Below, one piece after another: positions 5,932-11,711 of a DNA stretch of 11,711 nt. The position numbers and the translations under genes are program-made. Under the pieces are notes generated by a model. It was given only the letters and a program-made list of their open reading frames with translations. It was not told the DNA's origin and searched no databases. Each line of letters begins with the position of its first letter. The stretch's first letter is position 1. The DNA is taken from the NCBI GenBank assembly GCA_016202785.1, contig JACQOC010000127.1, forward strand, positions 1-11,711. The letters run 5' to 3'. The stretch comes from Candidatus Aenigmatarchaeota archaeon (GTDB lineage Archaea; Aenigmatarchaeota; Aenigmatarchaeia; QMZP01).

Positions 5932-6771
5932 CTAGAAATCGTGCCGCGTAGCGGATCCGTCGCGATGGTAACGACCGAATTCCGTGAGAGCGGCAGCCCG
6001 CTTCGCATCGAACACCGTCCCTTCGGTGCATATCCGTTCGCCGGTCGGGTCGATGCAGCAGGAACCGCATATCCCTATCCCGCATTTCATGTAGCGTTCG
6101 ATGGATAGTTGGCACCTTATTTTCGCTTCCTGTGCCATCCCGAGGACGGCTTTCATCATCGGCTCCGGGCCGCAAGTGCAGATGCAGTCTGGTTTCTCTT
6201 TCAGAGCTTCCTTCAGGGCCTGGGTGACGAAACCCTTGCGACCGAAGCTGCCGTCGTCGGTGCAATATAAGGTTTCCATTTTCATGGCCTTGAACCGGTC
6301 CGTGTACAGCAAATATTCTTTCGACCGTGCGCCGCAAATCATCGTCACCTTCTTGTTTTTGGCGAGTAATTGGTCAGCCAGGAAGACCATAGTCGCGGTC
6401 CCGTAACCGCCACCGACCAAGACGAAGCTCTTTCCCGCGTCGAGATCGAACGGCTTGCCGTACGGCCCTTGGACGCCCATCCGGTCCCCGACTTTCAGCT
6501 CGAACAGCCGTTTCGAAAAGCTGCCGACGGCTGCTGTAGTTATGCTCGCCAGCTTGCCGCTCTGGCTAGAGACCGCCATCGGCTTCATGCCCACTCCAGG
6601 AAGCCAGACCATCAGGAACTGGCCGGCCTTGCAATCGGCATCGAGGGAAAAATAAAAACTCTTTATGTTCTTCGCCTCGTCCACTATCTGTTCTATCCTT
6701 ACTGCCTGCGGCTGCTCGAGCCTGGCCGGGCGGCTGAAGCTGAATGAAGGGATGTCATGCATGGGCGGCAC
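5932..6771 (-). CDS. pyrK: Dihydroorotate dehydrogenase electron transfer subunit (FAD, 2Fe-2S)
   Basis: Partner of PyrD in the NAD-linked class 1B dihydroorotate dehydrogenase; it takes electrons from the FMN of PyrD through a 2Fe-2S cluster and FAD to NAD. The 279-residue protein has a ferredoxin-reductase fold: FAD-binding barrel at about 22-112 with KPMAVSS (63-69, where many members have Arg first) and QGPYGKPF (101-108), NAD-binding part starting LVGGGYGTA (118-126), CGPEPMM at 200-206, and cluster cysteines C230, C235, C238 and C248 (CX4CX2CX9C). The start is placed at GTG 6771 because an AAAGGAG Shine-Dalgarno motif on the minus strand lies 7 bases before it; ATG 6762 is an alternative but has poorer spacing. 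Either start overlaps the end of pyrD (17 or 8 bp), a sign of translational coupling. Confidence 0.92.
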   Translation of the reverse strand: MPPMHDIPSFSFSRPARLEQPQAVRIEQIVDEAKNIKSFYFSLDADCKAGQFLMVWLPGVGMKPMAVSSQSGKLASITTAAVGSFSKRLFELKVGDRMGVQGPYGKPFDLDAGKSFVLVGGGYGTATMVFLADQLLAKNKKVTMICGARSKEYLLYTDRFKAMKMETLYCTDDGSFGRKGFVTQALKEALKEKPDCICTCGPEPMMKAVLGMAQEAKIRCQLSIERYMKCGIGICGSCCIDPTGERICTEGTVFDAKRAAALTEFGRYHRDGSATRHDF

Positions 6772-7678
6772 CGACCATCTCCTTTATCGAGCGGTAGCCT
6801 TCCTGATCCATGAACTGCGCGATTTCTTTTGACACTTTGTTGAAGACATCGATGCCGCGATAATGGATAGCCGTGCCGATTCCCACCGCCTGCGCGCCAG
6901 CCATCAGCATCTCGATGGCGTCGTTGCCGGTCATCACGCCGCCGGTGCCGATGATCGGTATCTTCACCGCCTTGTATATGTCATACACGCAGCGCACCGC
7001 CAACGGGCGCAAGGCCGGGCCGCTGATGCCGCCCGCCGTTCCGGACAGCACTGGTTTCTTCAGGCCAGTGTTAATTATCATCCCCGGGCCGGCGGTGTTG
7101 CCCATGTTTATGGCAGCCGCTCCGGCCTTCTCCGCCGCCTTCGCCACATCAGCAATTTCCTGAATTACCGGCGAGAGCTTGACGATTACCGGAAGCTTGG
7201 TTTCCTTCACCACCGCCTTGGTGATTTCCTTGGTCGCTTCCGGGCTGTGCTGCCCCGCCATGGTTCCAAAGCCGGGGGTATGCGGGCAGGAAAGCGGCAT
7301 CTCGATGGCCGCGAATGGGCAGCCTTTCAATTGCTGCATGACGTAGACGAAATCCTCGGTCTTAGTCCCGGTCAGGCTGCCGATCACCGGTACCGGAATG
7401 TCCGACAGGTCGGCAAACTCCATGGCGGCTTGCTTCGCGCCCGGATTGGAATAGCCGACGGCGTTGAGCATGCCGGCTTCAAAAGTGATTATTGTCGGGT
7501 TGGCGAATCCGTCTCGCCTGTCCCGGGTCACCGATTTTATGGTCACGGCACCGGCGCCGTTGGCGGCCGCGAAAGCGACGGAAGCCTTGGTCGAGCCGAC
7601 AATACCCGAGGCCAATATGGTCGGGTTGCGCAGTTTCATGCCCAGCAGTTCGATGCGTATGTCGGCCATGTGAATCAC
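6755..7678 (-). CDS. pyrD: Dihydroorotate dehydrogenase catalytic subunit, class 1B
   Basis: FMN enzyme that oxidises dihydroorotate to orotate in the cytosol together with PyrK. The 307-residue barrel shows KSVT (48-51), NAVGYSNPG (72-80) contacting substrate, the catalytic-base Cys131 in LSCPHTPGFG (129-138), K167 in IVKLSP, NMGNTAGPGM (191-200) and the FMN phosphate site IIGTGGVMTGNDA (242-254) with GIGTA (266-270). Cys as base marks class 1. The usual 'N-x-S-C-P-N' motif reads PLSCPH, so both flanking Asn are changed. GTG 7678 is taken as the start because AAGGAAGG lies 7 bases upstream and the codon overlaps the pyrC stop as GTGA; ATG 7669, which fits the family N-terminus (MADIRIELLG), is a real alternative. 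Second gene of the pyrC-D-K operon. Confidence 0.93.
   Translation of the reverse strand: MIHMADIRIELLGMKLRNPTILASGIVGSTKASVAFAAANGAGAVTIKSVTRDRRDGFANPTIITFEAGMLNAVGYSNPGAKQAAMEFADLSDIPVPVIGSLTGTKTEDFVYVMQQLKGCPFAAIEMPLSCPHTPGFGTMAGQHSPEATKEITKAVVKETKLPVIVKLSPVIQEIADVAKAAEKAGAAAINMGNTAGPGMIINTGLKKPVLSGTAGGISGPALRPLAVRCVYDIYKAVKIPIIGTGGVMTGNDAIEMLMAGAQAVGIGTAIHYRGIDVFNKVSKEIAQFMDQEGYRSIKEMVGAAHA
6779..6785 (-). promoter_or_regulatory. Shine-Dalgarno site for pyrK inside pyrD
   Basis: The minus strand reads AAAGGAG (6785-6779), the best ribosome-binding site in the window, seven bases before GTG 6771 and lying in the coding sequence of pyrD. It decides the GTG over the ATG at 6762, which would be 16 bases away. 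Confidence 0.6.
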
Positions 7679-9000
7679 TTATCAGCCTTCCTTAAATCCG
7701 GCCGCACCACGGAAACTTCAGCGCCCTTGAAGCCGGCGGCGAACCCTTCCTTAGAATATACTATATTGCCCCTGACCATGGTCATGACCGGCCAGCCGCG
7801 CAAATGCCGGCCACTGAACAGCGTCCATTTACACTTTGTCTGCTGCATGGTGTTTTCCACAGCCTTACGCGCCTTCATATCGACAACGGCAATGTCGGCG
7901 TCAAACCCAGTCCTGATCTGCCCCTTGCCGGCCAGGCGGAATATTTCCGCCGGCCTGGAGCACAGTGCCCTAACAATGTCAGCGATGGCAAGCATATCCC
8001 GGTTGCACGCGTCCAGCAACAGCGGCAGCATGGTTTCCACGCCCGGCGCTCCAGACGGCGCGTCCCAGTAAGGCCGTGATTTCTCTTCGATAGTATGGGG
8101 GGCATGGTCGCTAGCTACGCAATCTATGGCCCCGGCACACAATGCCCTGAGCAAGGCCTTCCGGTCAGAGCTATGAATGGCCGGATTGACCTTGGCCAGG
8201 TTGCCGAGACCTGCTACGCCCGCCTTGCTGAGGAACAGATGATGGGGTGTGACTTCGCAGCTGACCAGATTCCGGTCCGCCTCTTCCATCAGTTCGAGTG
8301 CCGCGGCCGAGGACAAATGGCAGATGTGGAGCTTGCTGCCGGCCTGGCGCTGGGCAGCCAAAGCATTGGCCACAGCCTTAGCTTCGGATTCCGCTGACCT
8401 TATGTAGGAATGGTAGGCCACTGAATTCCAGCCCTTGTTCCGGGCAAGAAGCTCATTGGCCCGTATGATATCCATGTCTTCGGCATGCACCGCTGCCGTC
8501 ATGCCCGCTTCTCTTGCCGCCCTGAAGGTTGCGAGCATAAGCTTCGCGCCAGCGGCCTTGCTGGCCGTGGTCTCCGCCGCATATATTTTGACCGAAGGCA
8601 GGCCGCATTTTTTGATGTCGCTTATGTTGCCTGCGGCCGCGCCGAAATGGAACGAGTAATCGCAGAGCGACTTGGCGGCATACCTTCTCTTCTCTTCCAG
8701 CCGGGCCAAAGAAACCGTCGGCGGGACGCTGTTTGGCATGTCCATCACCGTGGTCACACCGCCAGCTACTGCAGCCCGGCTGCCGTGTTCCCAGTCTTCC
8801 TTGCGTTCCATGCCGGGCTGGCGGAAATGGACATGGCAGTCGATTGCGCCGGGCAGGATCAATTTGTTCTTGCAACCTATTTCCCTGCCGCCTTCAAGGC
8901 CTGTACCGACCTCAGCTATTTTCCCGTTTTCAATCCTGACATCGAGGCGCCGCAGCTTGCCGCCGGCAAAAACTTTCCCGCCGTTGAGAACCAGCCCCAT
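7675..9000 (-). CDS. pyrC: Dihydroorotase
   Basis: Zinc amidohydrolase that closes N-carbamoyl-aspartate to dihydroorotate, third step of pyrimidine synthesis. The 441-residue protein has the metal ligands of the family: H56 and H58 in DCHVHFR (54-60), H172 in AAVHAED, H228 in LHICHLSS, and D298 in ASDHAPHT (296-303). K138 in SVKIY lies where the bridging lysine of related enzymes sits. TPHHLFLS (251-258) and MDMPNSVPPT (86-95) are typical dihydroorotase segments; the length is right for type I enzymes. ATG 9000 is first in the operon, with an AT-rich box about 25 bases upstream and no Shine-Dalgarno site, consistent with a leaderless message. Its stop codon (TGA) overlaps the GTG of pyrD. 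An allantoinase or hydantoinase is unlikely given the surrounding pyr genes. Confidence 0.93.
   Translation of the reverse strand: MGLVLNGGKVFAGGKLRRLDVRIENGKIAEVGTGLEGGREIGCKNKLILPGAIDCHVHFRQPGMERKEDWEHGSRAAVAGGVTTVMDMPNSVPPTVSLARLEEKRRYAAKSLCDYSFHFGAAAGNISDIKKCGLPSVKIYAAETTASKAAGAKLMLATFRAAREAGMTAAVHAEDMDIIRANELLARNKGWNSVAYHSYIRSAESEAKAVANALAAQRQAGSKLHICHLSSAAALELMEEADRNLVSCEVTPHHLFLSKAGVAGLGNLAKVNPAIHSSDRKALLRALCAGAIDCVASDHAPHTIEEKSRPYWDAPSGAPGVETMLPLLLDACNRDMLAIADIVRALCSRPAEIFRLAGKGQIRTGFDADIAVVDMKARKAVENTMQQTKCKWTLFSGRHLRGWPVMTMVRGNIVYSKEGFAAGFKGAEVSVVRPDLRKADK
7686..7693 (-). promoter_or_regulatory. Shine-Dalgarno-like site for pyrD inside pyrC
   Basis: AAGGAAGG on the minus strand (7693-7686) lies seven bases before GTG 7678, the same spacing as for pyrK. 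This favours the GTG start. The match to the 16S anti-Shine-Dalgarno sequence is moderate. Confidence 0.45.
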
Positions 9001-9031
9001 CGCTATTATTTAACAAACCTATTATTATTCC
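9001..9031. promoter_or_regulatory. 31-bp bidirectional promoter between pyrC and trm56
   Basis: The whole spacer between two ATGs pointing away from each other is 31 bp. For trm56 (ATG 9032) the plus strand has CTATTATTT at 9003-9011, about 25 bases upstream. For pyrC (ATG 9000) the minus strand has GAATAATAAT (9030-9021), also about 25 bases upstream. Each TATA-like box therefore lies next to the other gene's first codon, and both messages should start at or near their ATG. Confidence 0.55.
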
Positions 9032-9544
9032 ATGCTTACTGTCATCAGGCTCGGGCACCGCATCTTCCGCGACCAAAGGATAACTACGCATTGCGCGCTA
9101 GTTTCCCGGGCCTTCGGCGCCGACCGCATGTATTATTCCGGCCAAAAAGATGCCGGCCTGGAAAAGGCGGTGCAGAAAATGGTAGCGCAGTGGGGCGGCA
9201 ACTTTTCCGTTGAGTACACAGACAACTGGAAAGGCATTCTTAATTCCCTTAAATGCAAAATAGTCCACCTTACCGCCTACGGCATACCTTTGGAAAAGAG
9301 CGTCGGCGCAATCAGGAAGTGTCGGGGCATTGCGATAGTCATCGGCGGCGAAAAGGTTCCGCCGGAAATTTTCCAGCTTGCGGACTGGAACGTGGCCGTT
9401 GGCAGCCAGCCGCATTCCGAGGTTGCCGCCCTTGCCATATTCCTCGACCGCTTAAATCCCGCCTGGCCGGGAAAGAAGTTTGCCAAGGCCAGGCTGGAAA
9501 TCCAGCCGATGGAGCGGGGCAAATCGGTAAGAAAGGTCAGCTGA
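9032..9544 (+). CDS. trm56: tRNA (cytidine(56)-2'-O)-methyltransferase
   Basis: SPOUT-family enzyme found in archaea that methylates the 2'-OH of C56 in the T-loop of tRNAs using S-adenosylmethionine. The 170-residue protein carries the family's hallmark segments: RLGHRIFRDQRITTH (6-20), RAFGAD (26-31), IVHLTAYG (77-84), and the cofactor-binding trefoil-knot stretch VIGGEKVP (103-110) followed by LADWNVAVGSQPHSEVAALA (116-135) and FLDRL. The last 20-30 residues are basic. No second domain is fused. ATG 9032 is close to the TATA-like box and has no Shine-Dalgarno site, so it is probably leaderless. It ends 5 bp from the end of the convergent nuclease gene. Both neighbours act on RNA, but they are on opposite strands and not co-transcribed. 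Confidence 0.92.
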   Translation: MLTVIRLGHRIFRDQRITTHCALVSRAFGADRMYYSGQKDAGLEKAVQKMVAQWGGNFSVEYTDNWKGILNSLKCKIVHLTAYGIPLEKSVGAIRKCRGIAIVIGGEKVPPEIFQLADWNVAVGSQPHSEVAALAIFLDRLNPAWPGKKFAKARLEIQPMERGKSVRKVS

Positions 9545-9549
9545 ACGGC

Positions 9550-10797
9550 TCAGACTGCGATGGTTTCGCCGTTGCGTATCGGAGCGCTGGCAAAGCCCAT
9601 GCCTTTCAATTCCGCGGAAAATTCCTGCACATGCTCGCTGTGCACCGGAACTACCATTCCTGGGTTGACTTTCCGGATGAATTTCAGCAGGTTGTCGCGG
9701 CCGCAATGGAACGAGAAGTCCATGAATTCAACCTTGAGCTTGGCCTGCACATCGATGTCGTCATCCACATACCTGCCCGTATCAAGCAATATCTTGCCCG
9801 GCGTGCCTGCCATCTGGAAGCCGTTCAGCACTACCGAGCACTCCGGCTTGTTGTATATTTCGCGCATGTAAAGCTTGGCCGGCCCGCCCTGCAACATGCC
9901 GGCCGAAGTCACGATAATACACGGCTTTTTTGTCACTTGGCGCCGCTCCGCATGCTTTTTTATCTTGATCGCGGCCGCGAAGGCCTGCTCCAGTTTCTCC
10001 GGCCTTCTTATCGAATGCTTGTGGTCAAGTATTATCCTCGTGGCCTTGGCGCCCATGCCGTCGATATACATCGGTATGCCCAGGTCATACAACATGCAGA
10101 TCATCTCCTGCGCCCGCCCGACTGCGAACGACGGTATCAGCACGATGCCGCCGTTGCCTATCACTTCCTGCACATGGCTGCGCAGCCGCTCCCGCATCAT
10201 GCTACGGTCTGGATGGTTCTTGTAGGAATAGGTGGCCTCGGTTATAAGTAAATCGATGCCTTCAAAGTCGGTGAACGCTCCGTCGAGCAGTTCCGTCCGG
10301 CCGAACTTAATGTCCCCAGAATACAGTATGCGCTTGCCGCCGATTTCGGCCAGTACGCTGCCGCCGCCCGGCACATGGCCCGAGTCAGACAGCGTTACGG
10401 TCGCGCCCTTCAAACCAAATGGGTCGCCAAAAGCGACGCGCCGTCCGGCCTTGCCAAATGTGTCAACGTCAATCAGATCATAGTGCGGCCGCAGGCCGTT
10501 CAGCATCTGGACCTTGTGCGAATCGCGCAGCAGCAGGTCGGACAGCGCAAACGTGGTGTCGGTTGCGTATACCGCGCCCGGATAGCCTTTCAAATATAGG
10601 CTAGGTAGGTGGCCGGAATGGTCCAGATGGGCGTGGCTCAATACGACCGCGCCCGGCATTTTGGGTATTGGCAGCGGCACGGCCATGTTCTGGATGCTTA
10701 TCCCATAATCGATAAGCAGGCTTTCCGTCCCGGAATCGATGAAAATAGCCTGCCTTCCCACTTCGTGAAAGCCGCCCAGGCCGGTGACCGTTGGCAT
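9550..10797 (-). CDS. Beta-CASP metallo-beta-lactamase ribonuclease (aCPSF2-like)
   Basis: A 415-residue zinc-dependent nuclease of the beta-CASP group, related to CPSF73 and RNase J; archaeal members process or degrade RNA. Metal-site motifs are complete: HAHLDH at 55-60, H141 in DSGHVPGG, D162 in YSGDIKFGR, and the beta-CASP motifs A (E187 in TEATY), B (H364 in FSFHCGRDN) and C (H386/H389 in VPVHSEH). The TSAGMLQGGPA (297-307) and NGFQMAGTPG (325-334) stretches are typical. No KH domains precede the lactamase fold, which excludes aCPSF1 (FttA) and points to the aCPSF2 subgroup; aRNase J is less likely, because the 'GGxxEVG' N-terminus reads LGGFHEVG with an otherwise short protein. ATG 10797 lies about 24 bases from a TATA box, so the message is probably leaderless. 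Confidence 0.88.
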   Translation of the reverse strand: MPTVTGLGGFHEVGRQAIFIDSGTESLLIDYGISIQNMAVPLPIPKMPGAVVLSHAHLDHSGHLPSLYLKGYPGAVYATDTTFALSDLLLRDSHKVQMLNGLRPHYDLIDVDTFGKAGRRVAFGDPFGLKGATVTLSDSGHVPGGGSVLAEIGGKRILYSGDIKFGRTELLDGAFTDFEGIDLLITEATYSYKNHPDRSMMRERLRSHVQEVIGNGGIVLIPSFAVGRAQEMICMLYDLGIPMYIDGMGAKATRIILDHKHSIRRPEKLEQAFAAAIKIKKHAERRQVTKKPCIIVTSAGMLQGGPAKLYMREIYNKPECSVVLNGFQMAGTPGKILLDTGRYVDDDIDVQAKLKVEFMDFSFHCGRDNLLKFIRKVNPGMVVPVHSEHVQEFSAELKGMGFASAPIRNGETIAV

Positions 10798-10815
10798 CAG
10801 TTATATTCATAAGTA

Positions 10816-10827
10816 TCTTATAAAGCG
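10816..10827 (-). promoter_or_regulatory. TATA box for the aCPSF2-like gene
   Basis: The minus strand reads GCTTTATAAGAT over 10827-10816, a good TATA box centred about 24 bases before the ATG at 10797. It would give a leaderless transcript. Confidence 0.6.
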
Positions 10828-10857
10828 GCAGCCGGCGCCTGTAGCCTGAGCGTAATG

Positions 10858-10868
10858 CTTTTATATTA
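10858..10868 (+). promoter_or_regulatory. TATA box for the surface-protein gene
   Basis: CTTTTATATTA (10858-10868) is a good TATA match, about 30 bases before ATG 10894, so the leader would be about five bases. No Shine-Dalgarno motif precedes the ATG. It lies back to back with the promoter of the opposite gene in a 96-bp spacer. Confidence 0.55.
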
Positions 10869-10893
10869 GGAATCAAATAATAAGCGGTTCCTG

Positions 10894-11711
10894 ATGAATG
10901 GTGCTCTCCAGAGAGCTGGCCTGCTATTAGCTTCAATCATCTTCCTCGCTTCTACTATCGCCTACATCGCGCTGACAATTGCGCTGCCTGGCGCCCCTAC
11001 CGCAGTCCATTTCGAGGGAAACGCCACCAAGAATTTCGATAACGACGGCAATTTCTCAGTCAACTGGACCACACCTAGCGGCGACGGCATCGCCAACTAC
11101 ACCATATTCAGATACTACACCAACAGTTCCCTGATCGATGTTACCACCAACGATAGCTTCACTGGAAAGCTCTTCGCGAGCCTGCCGGAAGGTAACTATA
11201 CATTCAATATCACCGCGGTAAACGGAACCGGTGACCAAGGCAATTATACCGTAAATGCCTCCAGCGACTGGCTATATGTCGACCTTACCGATCCAACCAA
11301 CCTCGCCTACACGACGCCGACGCCTGGCGCCAGCGCCAATATTTCGCAGGCCTTCTTGAGCGTCAACCTCACCTTCACGGAAAACAACACCGCCAACTGC
11401 GTGTTTGCGGTCGATGGCAGCAATTCAACTACCGCTTTCAACACCACGGTGGCAAACAACCGGTCCTGCGAGTTCACCTCCGGCACACTAATCGAAGGGC
11501 TGCACACCTACCGGGTCTATGTCAATGACTCCGCCACCAGGTCGGCGGCTTCTGCTAACCGCACATTTGTCATCGACACCTACCGGCCAACCGTCAACCA
11601 GACCTTCGCCAACGTGAGCCTGACCAGGAGCAACATCGCCATCCGCATCAACGCCACCGTCCTTGACAACGGCACCGGGGTGTTCAACGTCACCGCCGGC
11701 AGCGCCACCAA
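10894..11711 (+). CDS. Secreted or membrane-anchored N-glycosylated Ig/FN3-like repeat protein (5' part)
   Basis: An open frame from ATG 10894 runs off the window after 272 full codons, so the size is unknown. Residues 9-31 form a hydrophobic signal peptide or membrane anchor after a short N-terminus with one Arg; the rest is Thr/Asn/Ser-rich and predicted outside the cell. Two beta-sandwich-like units can be made out: a fibronectin-III-like one at about 34-128 (VNWTTPSGDGIANYTIFRYY, then LPEGNYTFNITAVN) and an Ig-like one at about 132-228 with Cys169 and Cys192 likely paired and a closing 'EGLHTYRVYVNDSA ... FVIDTYRP' linker; a third unit begins after 231. I count 24 Asn-Xaa-Ser/Thr sequons, implying heavy N-glycosylation. 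The style resembles surface or S-layer-associated proteins of uncultivated archaea. The true role (adhesion, cell contact, envelope) cannot be told. Confidence 0.82.
   Translation, partial: MNGALQRAGLLLASIIFLASTIAYIALTIALPGAPTAVHFEGNATKNFDNDGNFSVNWTTPSGDGIANYTIFRYYTNSSLIDVTTNDSFTGKLFASLPEGNYTFNITAVNGTGDQGNYTVNASSDWLYVDLTDPTNLAYTTPTPGASANISQAFLSVNLTFTENNTANCVFAVDGSNSTTAFNTTVANNRSCEFTSGTLIEGLHTYRVYVNDSATRSAASANRTFVIDTYRPTVNQTFANVSLTRSNIAIRINATVLDNGTGVFNVTAGSAT

Noticed and set aside
5904..6008. N-terminal extension of PyrE up to 6008
   Set aside because: The extra 35 residues have no family match, overlap pyrK, and would bypass the TATA-like box found at the right distance from ATG 5903.
6863..8071. 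Long open frame (402 codons) on the plus strand opposite pyrD and pyrC
   Set aside because: It is antisense to two strongly recognisable genes, its product is rich in Arg, His and Gly with no domain pattern, and it has no promoter or ribosome-binding site. GC-rich coding DNA produces such shadows.
9253..10251. Open frame (332 codons) on the plus strand running from within trm56 across the nuclease gene
   Set aside because: It overlaps trm56 in another frame and the beta-CASP gene on the other strand; both of these have full sets of family motifs. Its composition is that of a shadow frame.
1..11711. CRISPR arrays, transposases, inverted terminal repeats or toxin-antitoxin pairs
   Set aside because: No regularly spaced direct repeats, no transposase motifs and no paired small genes were found. 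Nearly all sequence is explained by housekeeping and surface genes.

Overview
The window reads as archaeal. It encodes an MC1-type chromosomal protein, a Trm56-type tRNA 2'-O-methyltransferase, an aCPSF2-like beta-CASP ribonuclease, a FlaK-type prepilin peptidase and a two-domain FlaJ/TadC-type membrane protein. Most genes or operon heads have an AT-rich TATA-like box about 25 bases before the first codon rather than a -35/-10 promoter. The GC-rich coding bias, very tight packing and an Asn-Xaa-Ser/Thr-saturated surface protein would suit an anaerobic or symbiotic archaeon, perhaps of the DPANN or Altiarchaeota type. That placement is inference; 'archaeon' is firm.

Layout. 1-109: tail of a class II aminoacyl-tRNA synthetase (probably threonyl). 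230-529 (+): MC1 nucleoid protein with its own TATA box and T-run terminators. 575-1387 (-) and 1473-3455 (+): divergently transcribed prepilin peptidase and FlaJ/TadC-like platform protein, two parts of a type IV pilus or archaellum-like machine whose ATPase and pilins are not in view. 3459-9000: a pyrimidine/PRPP block with pyrF (-), prs (+), and the operon pyrC-pyrD-pyrK-pyrE (-). 9032-9544 (+): Trm56. 9550-10797 (-): aCPSF2-like nuclease. 10894-end (+): start of a large N-glycosylated secreted or membrane-anchored protein with Ig/FN3-like repeats, cut by the window edge.

How the genes work together. PyrC makes dihydroorotate and PyrD/PyrK oxidise it to orotate, passing electrons through FMN, FAD and a 2Fe-2S cluster to NAD. 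Prs makes PRPP, PyrE joins orotate and PRPP to OMP, and PyrF decarboxylates OMP to UMP. The block therefore covers all steps from carbamoyl-aspartate to UMP plus supply of the co-substrate; carbamoyl-phosphate synthase and aspartate carbamoyltransferase are not here.

The most notable observations are: (1) the PRPP synthetase carries a four-cysteine, zinc-knuckle-like insertion where the catalytic flexible loop should be; (2) PyrF is of the longer group 2 type and has Ser where the phosphate-binding Arg is expected; (3) genes alternate strand and are packed with 31-96 bp divergent spacers holding back-to-back TATA boxes and 3' ends that abut or overlap; (4) operon heads look leaderless while the internal genes pyrD and pyrK use Shine-Dalgarno sequences with GTG starts inside the upstream gene; (5) the terminal surface protein has 24 N-glycosylation sequons in 272 residues. 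I found no mobile element, CRISPR array, tRNA or rRNA, and I do not see a wholly new defence or mobile system here.
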